57,974 bases of DNA from Rhodospirillales bacterium (GTDB taxonomy: Bacteria > Pseudomonadota > Alphaproteobacteria > ATCC43930 > CGMCC-115725), in contig CANJCB010000024.1 in NCBI GenBank assembly GCA_947473305.1, positions 1 through 57,974 on the forward strand. Reading direction: 5' to 3'. The notes below the pieces were generated by a model. It made no database searches. It saw only the letters and a list, made by a program, of their open reading frames with translations, and had not been told where the DNA came from. A program made the translations under genes and the position numbers. This document shows positions 7,469 through 15,717 of this stretch, piece after piece. How positions within the stretch are numbered: position 1 is the first letter of the stretch; every line of letters starts with the position of its first letter.

Positions 7469-8578
7469 TTAGGACGCCAGGAAGTCCAGGAAGGCCTGCT
7501 GGGCCTTGGCCTGGTTCTCGGCGTACCATTTCACGTCGAAGACGACCTGATGCGCGAGCGCATCGGGATCGCTTGGATTCTGCGACTTGAGTTCGGCCGG
7601 CACCGAGGCCGCCGCGGCCGGGTTCACCGGGCCGCAACCGATAAGCTTGAGGATCTCGACCTGCTGTCCCGGATCCTGCATCGAGGCGATGAGCTTCATC
7701 GCCGCTTCCCGGCCCGCCGGATTGCCCTTCGGCACCACCCAGGCGTTCGGCTGGAACATGCCCTGGTTCAGCACCGTCTTGATCCGGCCCTTGGTATCCT
7801 GGCCCAGAAGATAGGCCCGGGTGTTCCAGGTCTGGCACATGGTGACTTCGCCGTCGCGAATGAGCTGCTGGCTCTCGGCAGCCGCATTCCAGAAGATCGT
7901 GTCCTTCTTGATTTCCTGGATCTTCTTGAAGGCCCGCGGCAGGTCGATCGGATAGATCTTGTCCCTGGGCACGCCATCCGCGAAAAGCGCCGCCTCGACC
8001 ACGCCCTGAGGATCGCGGCGCATGGCCCGCTTGCCGGGAAAATCCTTCAGGTTCCAGAAATCGGCCCAGCTCTGAGGCTTCTTGTTCGGGAACTTCGCGT
8101 CGTCATAGACGAAGATATGGCTGAAACCATAGCCCGCGATCGCATGGTCGTTCCAGAGGCCCGGCAGCACCTTGTTCTTGTCGACGATGGAATAGTCGAT
8201 GGCTTCCAACAGGCCGGCCGCCCCCATCTCGATGCCGACGCCGAGATTGCTGTCGCCCACGTCCCAGGAGACCTTCTTCGATTCGACCATCGCCCTGATC
8301 TTGCCGGCGGAAGGTCCGGTCGTGTCGATCGGCATCTTCATCCCGGTCGCCTTCTCGAAGGGCTCGCCATAAGCCTTCTTATAGGCCGCGACCGCGTCGC
8401 CGCCCCAATTCGACATCACGACCTCGGTCGTCGCCGCCGAAGCCGATCCGGAGCCCAAGGCCGCCGGGCCGGCAAAACCCAGGAATGCCGCGACCGCCAT
8501 GAACTGCCGCCGGTCGATCGTCCCCGCATCGAACTTCGCCTTGGCTATGGCGAGGCCGTCTTTTGCAACTTCATCCAT
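7469..8578 (-). CDS. Extracellular solute-binding protein, PotD type (spermidine/putrescine family)
   Basis: A 369-residue periplasmic binding protein, read from ATG 8578 (gggagag Shine-Dalgarno about 6 bases upstream). A longer start at 8632 would add 18 residues without family support and would overlap the upstream gene. The N-terminus carries a twin-arginine-like signal (IDRRQFMAVAAFLGFAG) and then a mature start at TTEVVMSNWGGDAV, the typical first beta-strand of PotD/PotF proteins. Later motifs are WADFWNLKDFPGKRAMR and the G-V-x-x-D-K-I-Y-P segment. It is likely the true partner of the PotB/C/A-like importer at 2009-4879 although on the opposite strand. It shares its operon with the Rieske oxygenase upstream. 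Confidence 0.92.
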   Translation of the reverse strand: MDEVAKDGLAIAKAKFDAGTIDRRQFMAVAAFLGFAGPAALGSGSASAATTEVVMSNWGGDAVAAYKKAYGEPFEKATGMKMPIDTTGPSAGKIRAMVESKKVSWDVGDSNLGVGIEMGAAGLLEAIDYSIVDKNKVLPGLWNDHAIAGYGFSHIFVYDDAKFPNKKPQSWADFWNLKDFPGKRAMRRDPQGVVEAALFADGVPRDKIYPIDLPRAFKKIQEIKKDTIFWNAAAESQQLIRDGEVTMCQTWNTRAYLLGQDTKGRIKTVLNQGMFQPNAWVVPKGNPAGREAAMKLIASMQDPGQQVEILKLIGCGPVNPAAAASVPAELKSQNPSDPDALAHQVVFDVKWYAENQAKAQQAFLDFLAS

Positions 8579-8598
8579 GTGAATGCTCTCCCAGAACG

Positions 8599-9783
8599 TC
8601 AAGCCCGCCCGACCACTTGGTCGAGAATCCAATTATTGATCGCGTTGATCCCGGTCTCCGTCCGCCCGAGCCGTCCGGCGCGGGCATAGGGCGACTCGAT
8701 CCCCGCCTGCTGGCGCAGCGCGATGTCCACATCCTCGCCGACGACCATGTCATTGCGATGATAGTAGTTTTTCACGATATCCTGGAAGTCGTTCCGCGCC
8801 ACCGTCGATTTCGGGAAGAGCAGGCTCACGGTCAGGCGCGACTTCGTCGGGGACAAGGGCTCCGAGTTGAAGACCAAAGCCCCGTCGTTGCCCAGGGTCA
8901 TCATCATGTTCGGATGAACCGCCGTGAAGATCGTCCCCTTTGCCTTGTCCGGATCGATCTGCGGCATCGCCGGGAAACCCTGCTGGCCGGGAAGCAGGAG
9001 CTGGCTACCCTCGTGCACGACGAGGCTCAGGCGATAGTGGCCTTGAGGCTCAGGCTGCGGCGAGCGGATGCCCTTCCATTGCGCCAGCGAATCCCGATGC
9101 ACGGTCGGTATGTGATAGGCGTCGCTGTAATTTTCGACGAAGTATTTCCAGTTGGCGTCCATGTTGAACACCATCTCTTTGACGCAGACCATCTCCTCGA
9201 GTTGGTGCGATTTCAGCCGTTCCCCGAAATCGCCCAGCTGGTCCGAGAGCTTGGTGTCGTTCTTCTCGAACTTCACGAAAATAAAGCCGCCCCAGGTGTC
9301 GCACTCCATCTCGACGAGGCCGAATTCCTGCTTGTTCGTGGCATCGATCAGCGGCTTGCCGTCAGGACCCTCGAATTCCGGCGCGCCGATCAATCCGCCG
9401 TCGAGCGCATAGGTCCAGGCGTGATAGGGACAGCGGAAGCCCTTGCAGTTTCCCTCGCCCGTCGCGACCAGCGCGCCGCGGTGCCGGCAGGTATTGGCAA
9501 AGACACGGACCTTGCGGTCATCGCCGCGAACGATCAGCAGCGGGATGTTCATGAAATTCTTGGTGAAGAAGTCTCCCACATTGGGCACCTTCTCCACCCG
9601 GTCGAGCAGCGACCAGCCCGGCAGGAACAACTTCTGCATTTCCGCATTGAAGAAGCGCTGCGACGTATAGCACCAGAGCGGCAAGGAGCGGCTTTGGGCG
9701 GGGTCGCGCACCTGCTCGTAGTGGCGCGGGTCGAGTACGTCTTCAGGTTCGGCGATACCGTAATTGCTGATGTCGTCCGGCAT
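8599..9783 (-). CDS. Rieske ring-hydroxylating oxygenase, large (alpha) subunit
   Basis: The 394-residue protein carries a Rieske [2Fe-2S] site in its N-terminal third (C99-x-H101 and C118-P-Y-H121) and a mononuclear iron site in the C-terminal domain (ENYSDAYHIPTVH, with H224 and H229 plus a distal Asp). Family enzymes hydroxylate or demethylate aromatics and quaternary amines, using electrons from a separate reductase. No beta subunit, ferredoxin or reductase gene is adjacent. The gene starts at ATG 9783 behind ggaga and runs 20 bp ahead of the PotD-type gene. An amine or betaine substrate taken up by that binding protein is an attractive guess but only inferred. Confidence 0.92.
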   Translation of the reverse strand: MPDDISNYGIAEPEDVLDPRHYEQVRDPAQSRSLPLWCYTSQRFFNAEMQKLFLPGWSLLDRVEKVPNVGDFFTKNFMNIPLLIVRGDDRKVRVFANTCRHRGALVATGEGNCKGFRCPYHAWTYALDGGLIGAPEFEGPDGKPLIDATNKQEFGLVEMECDTWGGFIFVKFEKNDTKLSDQLGDFGERLKSHQLEEMVCVKEMVFNMDANWKYFVENYSDAYHIPTVHRDSLAQWKGIRSPQPEPQGHYRLSLVVHEGSQLLLPGQQGFPAMPQIDPDKAKGTIFTAVHPNMMMTLGNDGALVFNSEPLSPTKSRLTVSLLFPKSTVARNDFQDIVKNYYHRNDMVVGEDVDIALRQQAGIESPYARAGRLGRTETGINAINNWILDQVVGRA

Positions 9784-9969
9784 TCCAGGTCTCCATTCTT
9801 TCGCCGCCTGCGCGACGTTGGAGAAACGATAGGGATGCGGGGCCGTTGGAGTCCAGCGTTAGCGGTAGGCGCTTCAGGAAAAGTTGAGCAGATGCAGGGC
9901 TGCCATTCCCTGGTGAAGATCCCTGCGTCCCTTATATGAATGGGCGCAGCAGCAGGAGACCGCACTTTC

Positions 9970-10992
9970 ATGCTCGACACGATCCTCACGAACGAGCCGC
10001 CGCCGGTCGACGAAAGCCGGTCGAAGAAGCTGCCCTCCCACATCCTGCGCTACGTCTATCAGTCGAGCCGCTGGCATCAGGTGGCGCTGGTGGCAATGAC
10101 GGTCGTGGTCTTCCTCCTGGAAGTTGTGCCGCTGGAATTGCAGCGCCGGGTCGTCAACGACCTGGTGAAGCATCGGGACTATGAGCTCGTCATCCTGCTC
10201 TGTGCCGCCTACGCCGGGACGGTGCTCGTGCAAGGCGGCATCAAGATGGTGGTCAACATCTACCGCGGCTGGGTCGGGGAGCGCGCCGTGCGCGACCTGC
10301 GGATCCGGGTGAGGTCCCTGCTCGGCGGGCTTCCCCAGGAACAAATAGGCTCCGACGCGCAAGGGGTCGGCATCGCCATGCTGGTGGCGGAGGTCGAGCC
10401 GGTCGGCGGTTTCGTCGGCTCCAGCGTGTCGGAACCCCTGCTCCAGGGCGGCATTCTTGCCTCGGTCCTGAGCTATATCTTCCACCTCGACGCCTGGATG
10501 GCGCTGGCGGCGCTCCTGCTCTTCGTGCCCCAGTTCGTTTTCGTGCCCCTCATGCAGGGCGCGATCAACCGTCGGACCCATACAAGGGTCTCGATCCTGC
10601 GGCACCTCAGCGTCGATGTGATCTCCTCCGAGGAGAACGACGCCACCCGTAAGACCGATCGGGAATATATCGACCACGCCTTCTCCCTCAACATGGGGAT
10701 CTATCGCATCAAGTTCTCGATGAACTTCCTGATGAACCTGTGCAATCACTTCCAGGTCATCTCGGCCCTGCTGCTGGGCGGCTGGTGGGTTTATACGGAA
10801 CGCCTGGAGATCGGCGGCGTGGTGGCCTTCATCTCCGCCATCGGACGGCTCAACGATCCCTGGGGCGATCTGGTCAACTATTTTCGCGACGTGAACAACG
10901 CCCAGGTTCGCTACGACCTGCTTTCCGGGGCGATAAACCAGCTCGCCGACGGCAAGCCGCTCGAACAGGTCGAGATCCCGAAAGACCTCTGA
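9970..10992 (+). CDS. ABC exporter-type transmembrane domain protein lacking an ATPase domain
   Basis: About 340 residues matching only the six-helix membrane domain of type-I ABC exporters. An N-terminal coupling helix region (HILRYVYQSSRWHQVALVAM) is followed by hydrophobic segments near residues 36-55, 70-92, 150-200 and 255-300. There is no Walker A, signature or Walker B sequence before the stop at 10992, and the next gene is convergent and unrelated, so the nucleotide-binding half is missing by design or loss. I prefer ATG 9970 because aggaga lies 10 bases upstream; ATG 9940 lacks a ribosome-binding site. It could pair with an ATPase encoded elsewhere. The transported compound is unknown. 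Confidence 0.75.
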   Translation: MLDTILTNEPPPVDESRSKKLPSHILRYVYQSSRWHQVALVAMTVVVFLLEVVPLELQRRVVNDLVKHRDYELVILLCAAYAGTVLVQGGIKMVVNIYRGWVGERAVRDLRIRVRSLLGGLPQEQIGSDAQGVGIAMLVAEVEPVGGFVGSSVSEPLLQGGILASVLSYIFHLDAWMALAALLLFVPQFVFVPLMQGAINRRTHTRVSILRHLSVDVISSEENDATRKTDREYIDHAFSLNMGIYRIKFSMNFLMNLCNHFQVISALLLGGWWVYTERLEIGGVVAFISAIGRLNDPWGDLVNYFRDVNNAQVRYDLLSGAINQLADGKPLEQVEIPKDL

Positions 10993-10997
10993 TTCCC

Positions 10998-12554
10998 CTA
11001 TTCCGCAGGCTTCGCAACCGCGTCGGGCGCCAGGACAGGCGGTGGAGGACGCTTAAGCCGCAACAGGAAAAGCACGGGGATGGCGCAGAGCAATTCCAGG
11101 GACATCAGCTTGAAATCGTCCATATAGGCGATCATCACCGCCTGGCGGGTGACCTCCTGATTGAGCAAGGCCAGGCCATGCTCCGTATGGAGGTTCCAGA
11201 AGGCCTGGACCGCGGGATGGGTCAAGGCCTGGTTGTAAGGCGTGACCTGGGCCGCAAGCTGCTCGTGATTGACCTGGATGTTGCGGGACAGGATCGTCTG
11301 GAAAACGGAGATCCCGGTGCTGCCCCCGATATTCCGCACGAGGCTGTAGAGGGTGGCGCCTTCCGTCCGCAGTTGAGGCTGCAACGTCATGAAGGCCGCC
11401 GTCGAGAGCGGCGCGAAGATGCAGCCGACTCCGATCCCCTGGATGATCGAGGCGATGACGATGGGCGTCTCATCCGTATCCGGCGACAAACTCCCCATCA
11501 GCCGCATGCCGATGGAGGTGAGAATAAAGCCCATCAGCAGGAAAACCCGAGGATCGATCCGGTTCAGCAGCCGCCCGATGATATAGAGCGAGGCCATGTT
11601 GGCGACGCTGCGCGGCATCACCACCCAGCCCGAGAAATAAGCCGAATATCCCAATTGGTTCTGAAGCATCGGCTGGACGAGCGAGATCGTCGAATTGAAG
11701 ATGCTCGCCATGATGAAAATCAGGATGCAGGAACTGACGAAGGTTCTGTCCTTCAGCATCCTGGGGTTGATGAAAGCGTTCTTCGCCGTGGCGGAATGGA
11801 CCGCGAAGACCCAGAAAGAACCGGCGGCAATCGCGGCTTCCAGAATGGTCTCGCCCGTATCGAACCAGTCGTTCTGCTGCCCCCGGTCGAGCATCATCTG
11901 CAAGGCGCCGACCGCAAGACTGAGGGTCGCGAAGCCGAAGAAATCGAAGGGCCTGGGCTCCATCACCCGCTGCTCGCGAAAGCAGAGCAGGAGACCGAGA
12001 AAGGCCAGGATGCCGAAGGGCACGTTGATGTAGAAGACCCAGCGCCAGCTATAGCTCTCGGTGATCCAGCCCCCCAGTGTCGGGCCGAAGAGCGGCGCCA
12101 CCGTGATCCCCATCCCCCAGGTGGCCATGGCGCGGCCATGCCGCTCCCGAGGATTGATGTCGAGCAGCACCGCTTGCGCCAAAGGCTGAAGCGCCGCGCC
12201 GCAAACTCCCTGCAGCAGCCGGAAGATCACCATTTGCGGGAGCGTCGTGGCCGCGCCGCAAAGCACCGAGGCGAAGGTGAAGCCCGCTACCGAGGCGAGC
12301 AAGACGCGCTTGCGCCCGAAGCGCCGGGCGAGCCAGCCGCTCAGGGGGATCATGACGGCGGCGGCGACGATGTAGGATGTCAGGACCCAGGTGATCTGGT
12401 CCTGGGCCGCCGAAAGGCTCCCCTGCATATGGGGCATCGCCACATTGGCGATCGAGATATCGACGGATTGCATGAAAGCCGCCGTCATGACCGCGATGGT
12501 CACAAGGGTACGGTTGCCGTAAGCTGCGGAGCCCTGAAGCGGCAGCGCCGCCAT
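10998..12554 (-). CDS. MFS transporter, DHA2 (EmrB/QacA-like) family
   Basis: A 518-residue inner-membrane proton antiporter with about 14 predicted helices. DHA2 features are visible: motif D1 around residues 25-45 (MQSVDISIANVAMPHMQGSL), W-V-L-T-S-Y-I-V, the helix 2-3 loop GWLARRFGRKR (motif A) and motif C in helix 5 (GITVAPLFGPTLGGWI), which is typical of drug exporters. A membrane-fusion partner (EmrA-like) is not adjacent. The gene converges on the ABC membrane-domain gene with only 5 bp between stops. Its substrate is unknown. Confidence 0.92.
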   Translation of the reverse strand: MAALPLQGSAAYGNRTLVTIAVMTAAFMQSVDISIANVAMPHMQGSLSAAQDQITWVLTSYIVAAAVMIPLSGWLARRFGRKRVLLASVAGFTFASVLCGAATTLPQMVIFRLLQGVCGAALQPLAQAVLLDINPRERHGRAMATWGMGITVAPLFGPTLGGWITESYSWRWVFYINVPFGILAFLGLLLCFREQRVMEPRPFDFFGFATLSLAVGALQMMLDRGQQNDWFDTGETILEAAIAAGSFWVFAVHSATAKNAFINPRMLKDRTFVSSCILIFIMASIFNSTISLVQPMLQNQLGYSAYFSGWVVMPRSVANMASLYIIGRLLNRIDPRVFLLMGFILTSIGMRLMGSLSPDTDETPIVIASIIQGIGVGCIFAPLSTAAFMTLQPQLRTEGATLYSLVRNIGGSTGISVFQTILSRNIQVNHEQLAAQVTPYNQALTHPAVQAFWNLHTEHGLALLNQEVTRQAVMIAYMDDFKLMSLELLCAIPVLFLLRLKRPPPPVLAPDAVAKPAE

Positions 12555-12719
12555 CAGTCTGTCGCCAGAATGGTCGTCCGCTCGCCCGCCTCTCCCGGGG
12601 CGGCGATTTGTTCCGCGCTGAAGGCGGGCATGAGGCGTCTCTCGGTTTCGTCTCGTTTTATTGCAGTAATTCTACATGACGCCGCCGAGAAAGCGCGACT
12701 TTTTCACTGACTAGTTACA

Positions 12720-13565
12720 TCAATCCGGCGCAAGCGGGATCGTGACCATCAAGCCGAACTGGGCAGGAAATCCGGGCGGTGGCGCCGGAAAAGGCTGGCT
12801 CGCCACCAGGGCGTCCCAAGCCGCCTTGTCGAGGATCTGCGCGCCGGAGGGCTGCATGAGTTCGATTTTCAGGAGGCGCCCGCTGTTGTCGACGATAAGC
12901 CGGTAGACGACATAACCCCGGAGATTGAGAACGCCCGCCCGAGGCGGATATACGATCTTGGTTCGGATGATTTCGTAGATCTTGTTGAGATAAGGGTCAC
13001 CGGTTTTATCCAGGTCCCCGATCTCGGCTTCGGGCATCACAGACCGTGGCGCGGCCGGCGTCGGTCTGGGCGTGGCAACCACGGGCTTCGGCGGCGGCGC
13101 CGGCGGCTTCGCCGTATCGAGCGCAGGACCCGGAGCGGGCTTCGGAACGGGGGGTTGCGGCTGCGCAACCGGCGCTGGCTGCTCGACCACAGGCGCGGGC
13201 TTGGGTTCCTCCACAGGCGCCGGTTCGGGAGGCCGTTCGGCGGCCCGCGTCGTCGTCTCGTCGGGTCCCGACTGGCGGGCGGGCAAGGGCGGCGTCTCCG
13301 GCGGCGGTTTTGGGACAGAGACAGGTGGAGGTGGGGGTGGAGGCGGCGGTGGCGGCGGCGGGGCGGGCGGAAGGGGCTTGGGCAGTTCCAAGACGAGCGC
13401 GACGGGAATCGGCGCCGTGGGAGGCGGATCGAGGAAGACGGTCCAACTCCTCAGCGCCGCCACCAACAGCAGAAGATTGAGGATCGCCGCGAGGCCAAGC
13501 GCGGGCCAGCGCATCCGTCCATCGGATACGGCCAGGGGGATTATGCGTGACCTCGTTTCGGACAT
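12720..13565 (-). CDS. TonB family protein with long Pro-rich linker
   Basis: The 281-residue protein (start ATG 13565) has the TonB plan. A short cytoplasmic tail leads into one membrane helix (LGLAAILNLLLLVAALRSW), then a periplasmic linker of some 130 residues dominated by Pro, Ala, Glu and Lys with a run of more than ten prolines. The C-terminal TonB domain includes YLNKIYEIIRTKIVYPPRAG, L-R-G-Y-V-V-Y-R-L-I-V and SGAQILDKAAWDALVAS. Such proteins transfer ion-motive energy to outer-membrane receptors. No ExbB/ExbD or receptor gene is nearby, so it is an orphan. An upstream extension to 13751 is open but not TonB-like. Confidence 0.85.
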   Translation of the reverse strand: MSETRSRIIPLAVSDGRMRWPALGLAAILNLLLLVAALRSWTVFLDPPPTAPIPVALVLELPKPLPPAPPPPPPPPPPPPPVSVPKPPPETPPLPARQSGPDETTTRAAERPPEPAPVEEPKPAPVVEQPAPVAQPQPPVPKPAPGPALDTAKPPAPPPKPVVATPRPTPAAPRSVMPEAEIGDLDKTGDPYLNKIYEIIRTKIVYPPRAGVLNLRGYVVYRLIVDNSGRLLKIELMQPSGAQILDKAAWDALVASQPFPAPPPGFPAQFGLMVTIPLAPD

Positions 13566-13680
13566 CTCGTTGCAGGAACCTACAAGGAACGAAGGGCCAC
13601 CGCCATGTCGCACGGCTATCCCGATCGTCGCAGGCGGTGATAGAGTGACCCGTCGCCTCCTGCGGGAAGACTTGTACCTT

Positions 13681-14763
13681 ATGGCGAGAACGCGTCGCTT
13701 TTTCCTTAATGCCGGCTTCGCCGCATCCGCGGGATTAGCCTTCCCCGGCATTTCGTGCGGGCAAGCGGCGGAAAAAGTCGTCGTCAGCCTGGCGACCGGG
13801 CCTCGCGGCCAGACCGCCTATATGGATATGGCCCAGGCGAAGGGCTATTGGGTCAAACGCGGTCTCGACGTAGAGATCGTCCGGGGCAACGGCGCCGCCG
13901 CGACCATCGGCGCGGTCGGCAGCGGCCGGGCTCAATTCGGCCTCGTCCAGATGCCGGCCATCATCCTGAGCCGGACACCCGGAGCGGCGGTCACCTGTAT
14001 CGCGATTGCCCAATACGACAGCACGCTCGGCGTCGGCTTCCTCCAGGGTTCCCCGATCCGGGAACCCAAGGACATCGAAGGCCGCACCCTCACCGCGCTC
14101 AGCGGCGGGATCGCGGGGCCTTTGCTCCCGCTCTACGCACAGCGCAACGGGATCGACGTCACCACGGTCAAGATCGTCAACATCGACAGTCCGCTCAACG
14201 ACCAGATGGTGCTGCAGAAGAAGGCGGACGGGCTGCTCGGGACAGTCTACGCCAATGTTCCGGCCTATGCATCAGAGGGTCACAAGATTCACTTCATGCC
14301 CTACCGGAAGGCGGGGATCGAGCTTTACGGCCTGTCGCTGATCGCGGGAAGACGGCTCTGCGACCGACGTCCGGACCTGTGCCACAGCTTCGTCGATGGG
14401 CTCATGGAAGGGATCCGGGACACGCTCCTCAATCCCGACGAGGCCCTGGACATCTATCTGAAGGCCAATCCCGAGATGGGGGTCTCCAAGAACGGACAGG
14501 ATTTCGCCCGGCTGGGCATCGGCATCTTCCTGACCACCCTGGGCGAGGGCGAGATCGAAAGCCACGGGCTCGGCTGGGCGGACCCGGCTCGACTCGGTGC
14601 AATGGCCGACCTCATCGCCGCTTACCTCGCGCAACCCGGCGCGCCTCCGGTCGATCCCGCCAAGCTCTTCCGCAACGATTTCACCGGCCAGATTTCGCTG
14701 TCGCCCGCGGAACTCGATCAAGCCCGGCGCAACATGAGGCCGTTCCTCAAATATACGGTGTAA
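13681..14763 (+). CDS. ABC transporter substrate-binding protein, NMT1/TauA type
   Basis: A 360-residue exported protein with an arginine-containing signal (MARTRRFFLNAGFAASAGLA), an alpha/beta periplasmic fold and the NMT1/SsuA-like motifs G-Y-W-V-K-R-G-L-D-V-E-I and SGRAQFGLVQ, which usually bind thiamine pyrimidines, sulfonates, nitrate or aromatic acids. The start is ATG 13681. Its permease and ATPase are not in the window. It is convergent with the hydrolase operon at 14794-20499 and separated from it only by a terminator hairpin, so it may bind that pathway's substrate. The link is inferred from position. Confidence 0.88.
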   Translation: MARTRRFFLNAGFAASAGLAFPGISCGQAAEKVVVSLATGPRGQTAYMDMAQAKGYWVKRGLDVEIVRGNGAAATIGAVGSGRAQFGLVQMPAIILSRTPGAAVTCIAIAQYDSTLGVGFLQGSPIREPKDIEGRTLTALSGGIAGPLLPLYAQRNGIDVTTVKIVNIDSPLNDQMVLQKKADGLLGTVYANVPAYASEGHKIHFMPYRKAGIELYGLSLIAGRRLCDRRPDLCHSFVDGLMEGIRDTLLNPDEALDIYLKANPEMGVSKNGQDFARLGIGIFLTTLGEGEIESHGLGWADPARLGAMADLIAAYLAQPGAPPVDPAKLFRNDFTGQISLSPAELDQARRNMRPFLKYTV

Positions 14764-14787
14764 GGCCGACGCCGAAGCGTCAGCCTT
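14762..14787. terminator. Bidirectional hairpin terminator with UUCG-type loop
   Basis: aaggccgacgc (14762-14772) and gcgtcagcctt (14777-14787) form an 11-bp stem with one mismatch, which on the minus-strand transcript is a G-U pair. The loop is CGAA on plus and TTCG on minus, an unusually stable tetraloop. It lies between the convergent NMT1-type gene (stop 14763) and the deacetylase gene (stop 14794). Confidence 0.6.
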
Positions 14788-14793
14788 TCGCCG

Positions 14794-15717
14794 CTATTGC
14801 TGCGCCTTCCAGGCGTCGAGGATCTCGGCCCCCGTGGCGTTCCAGACGCCGGCCCGCCGCATGACCATATCCAGCGCCTTTTCCAGATAGGCGATGCGAT
14901 AAGGCTGGCCGGTGATCCAGGGATGGAGCGAGAGGCTCAGGATCCGGCCGCCCTCGCGCCCCGCCTCTTCGTAGAGCATCTCGAACTGGTCCACGATGTG
15001 ATGGACCAATTCGTCCTCCGAGAAGTGGAACTGGATGGAGATCGCATAATCGTCGATCTCCGCCGACAGCGGCATCGCATGGATGGCCCTCGATTTGGCG
15101 CGAAACTTATAGGGCATGTCGTCGTTCGCCCAGTCGCAGAGATAGTCGATCCCCTGCTCCGCCAAGAGATCGGGCGTCGTATAGCTCTCCGACCGCGCGG
15201 GCGAAAGCCAGCCGCGCACCCCCTGCCCCGATCCCTTCCGCAACACATCGAGGGATTGGGCGATGGTCGCTTTCTCGTCTTCTTCCGACATGCCGCCGTG
15301 ATGGATCCTATCCATGTGTAGGCCATGGGCGATCACCTCATGCCCCTGCCCCACGATCTCCCGCAGGAGATGGGGATAGCGGGCGGCGACGGCGGCATTC
15401 GCGGCGACGGAGGCTTTCAGATCCCGCTTTTTCAGCGCATCCAGGATCCGATAGATCCCGACCCGGTTGCCGTAGTCGCGCAGCGTGTAATGCCGGAGAT
15501 CGGGATAGGCCATGACCATGCCGCCAGGCGCCTTGAACGGCTTGCCCTGCATGTCGAGCGGAAACCATTCCAGCACCGGAACGATCCAAAGCGCGACCCG
15601 CGCGCCGTTCGGCCATTGCACGGGCTTCCGGCGCGGCAGCATCGACCAGTCGTAGCGATCCTGATCCATCCCGTAGTGGCGATGGGGATAGCGCATGTAA
15701 TCGTCGGGCATACCCAT
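14794..15717 (-). CDS. Polysaccharide deacetylase (NodB-fold) family protein, PuuE-like
   Basis: About 307 residues with a NodB-like barrel. It shows the Y-G-N-R-V-G-I-Y-R-I-L-D-A-L pattern, a HEVIAHGLHMDRIHHG motif and a SLSLHPWITGQPYRI C-terminal motif. The canonical metal-binding T-F-D-D-G motif of polysaccharide deacetylases is missing; its place is held by ALWIVPVLEW. This is as in the metal-independent allantoinase-like (PuuE) branch, so a cyclic amide or ureide is a likelier substrate than a polysaccharide. The start ATG 15717 overlaps the stop of the preceding paralogue (TGATG), so the two are probably co-translated and may form one enzyme. Confidence 0.85.
   Translation of the reverse strand: MGMPDDYMRYPHRHYGMDQDRYDWSMLPRRKPVQWPNGARVALWIVPVLEWFPLDMQGKPFKAPGGMVMAYPDLRHYTLRDYGNRVGIYRILDALKKRDLKASVAANAAVAARYPHLLREIVGQGHEVIAHGLHMDRIHHGGMSEEDEKATIAQSLDVLRKGSGQGVRGWLSPARSESYTTPDLLAEQGIDYLCDWANDDMPYKFRAKSRAIHAMPLSAEIDDYAISIQFHFSEDELVHHIVDQFEMLYEEAGREGGRILSLSLHPWITGQPYRIAYLEKALDMVMRRAGVWNATGAEILDAWKAQQ

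Noticed and set aside
6575-8689. 704-residue plus-strand open frame
   Set aside because: It runs out of frame through the lactonase gene and antisense to the PotD-type gene, and has no domain.
10740-12710. 656-residue plus-strand open frame
   Set aside because: It is antisense to the DHA2 transporter gene, and its composition (Arg, His, Asp, Gly) is that of a shadow frame.
13318-13380. GGN-rich repetitive stretch on the plus strand
   Set aside because: It is only the reverse complement of the poly-proline codons of the TonB-like linker, not a separate repeat element.
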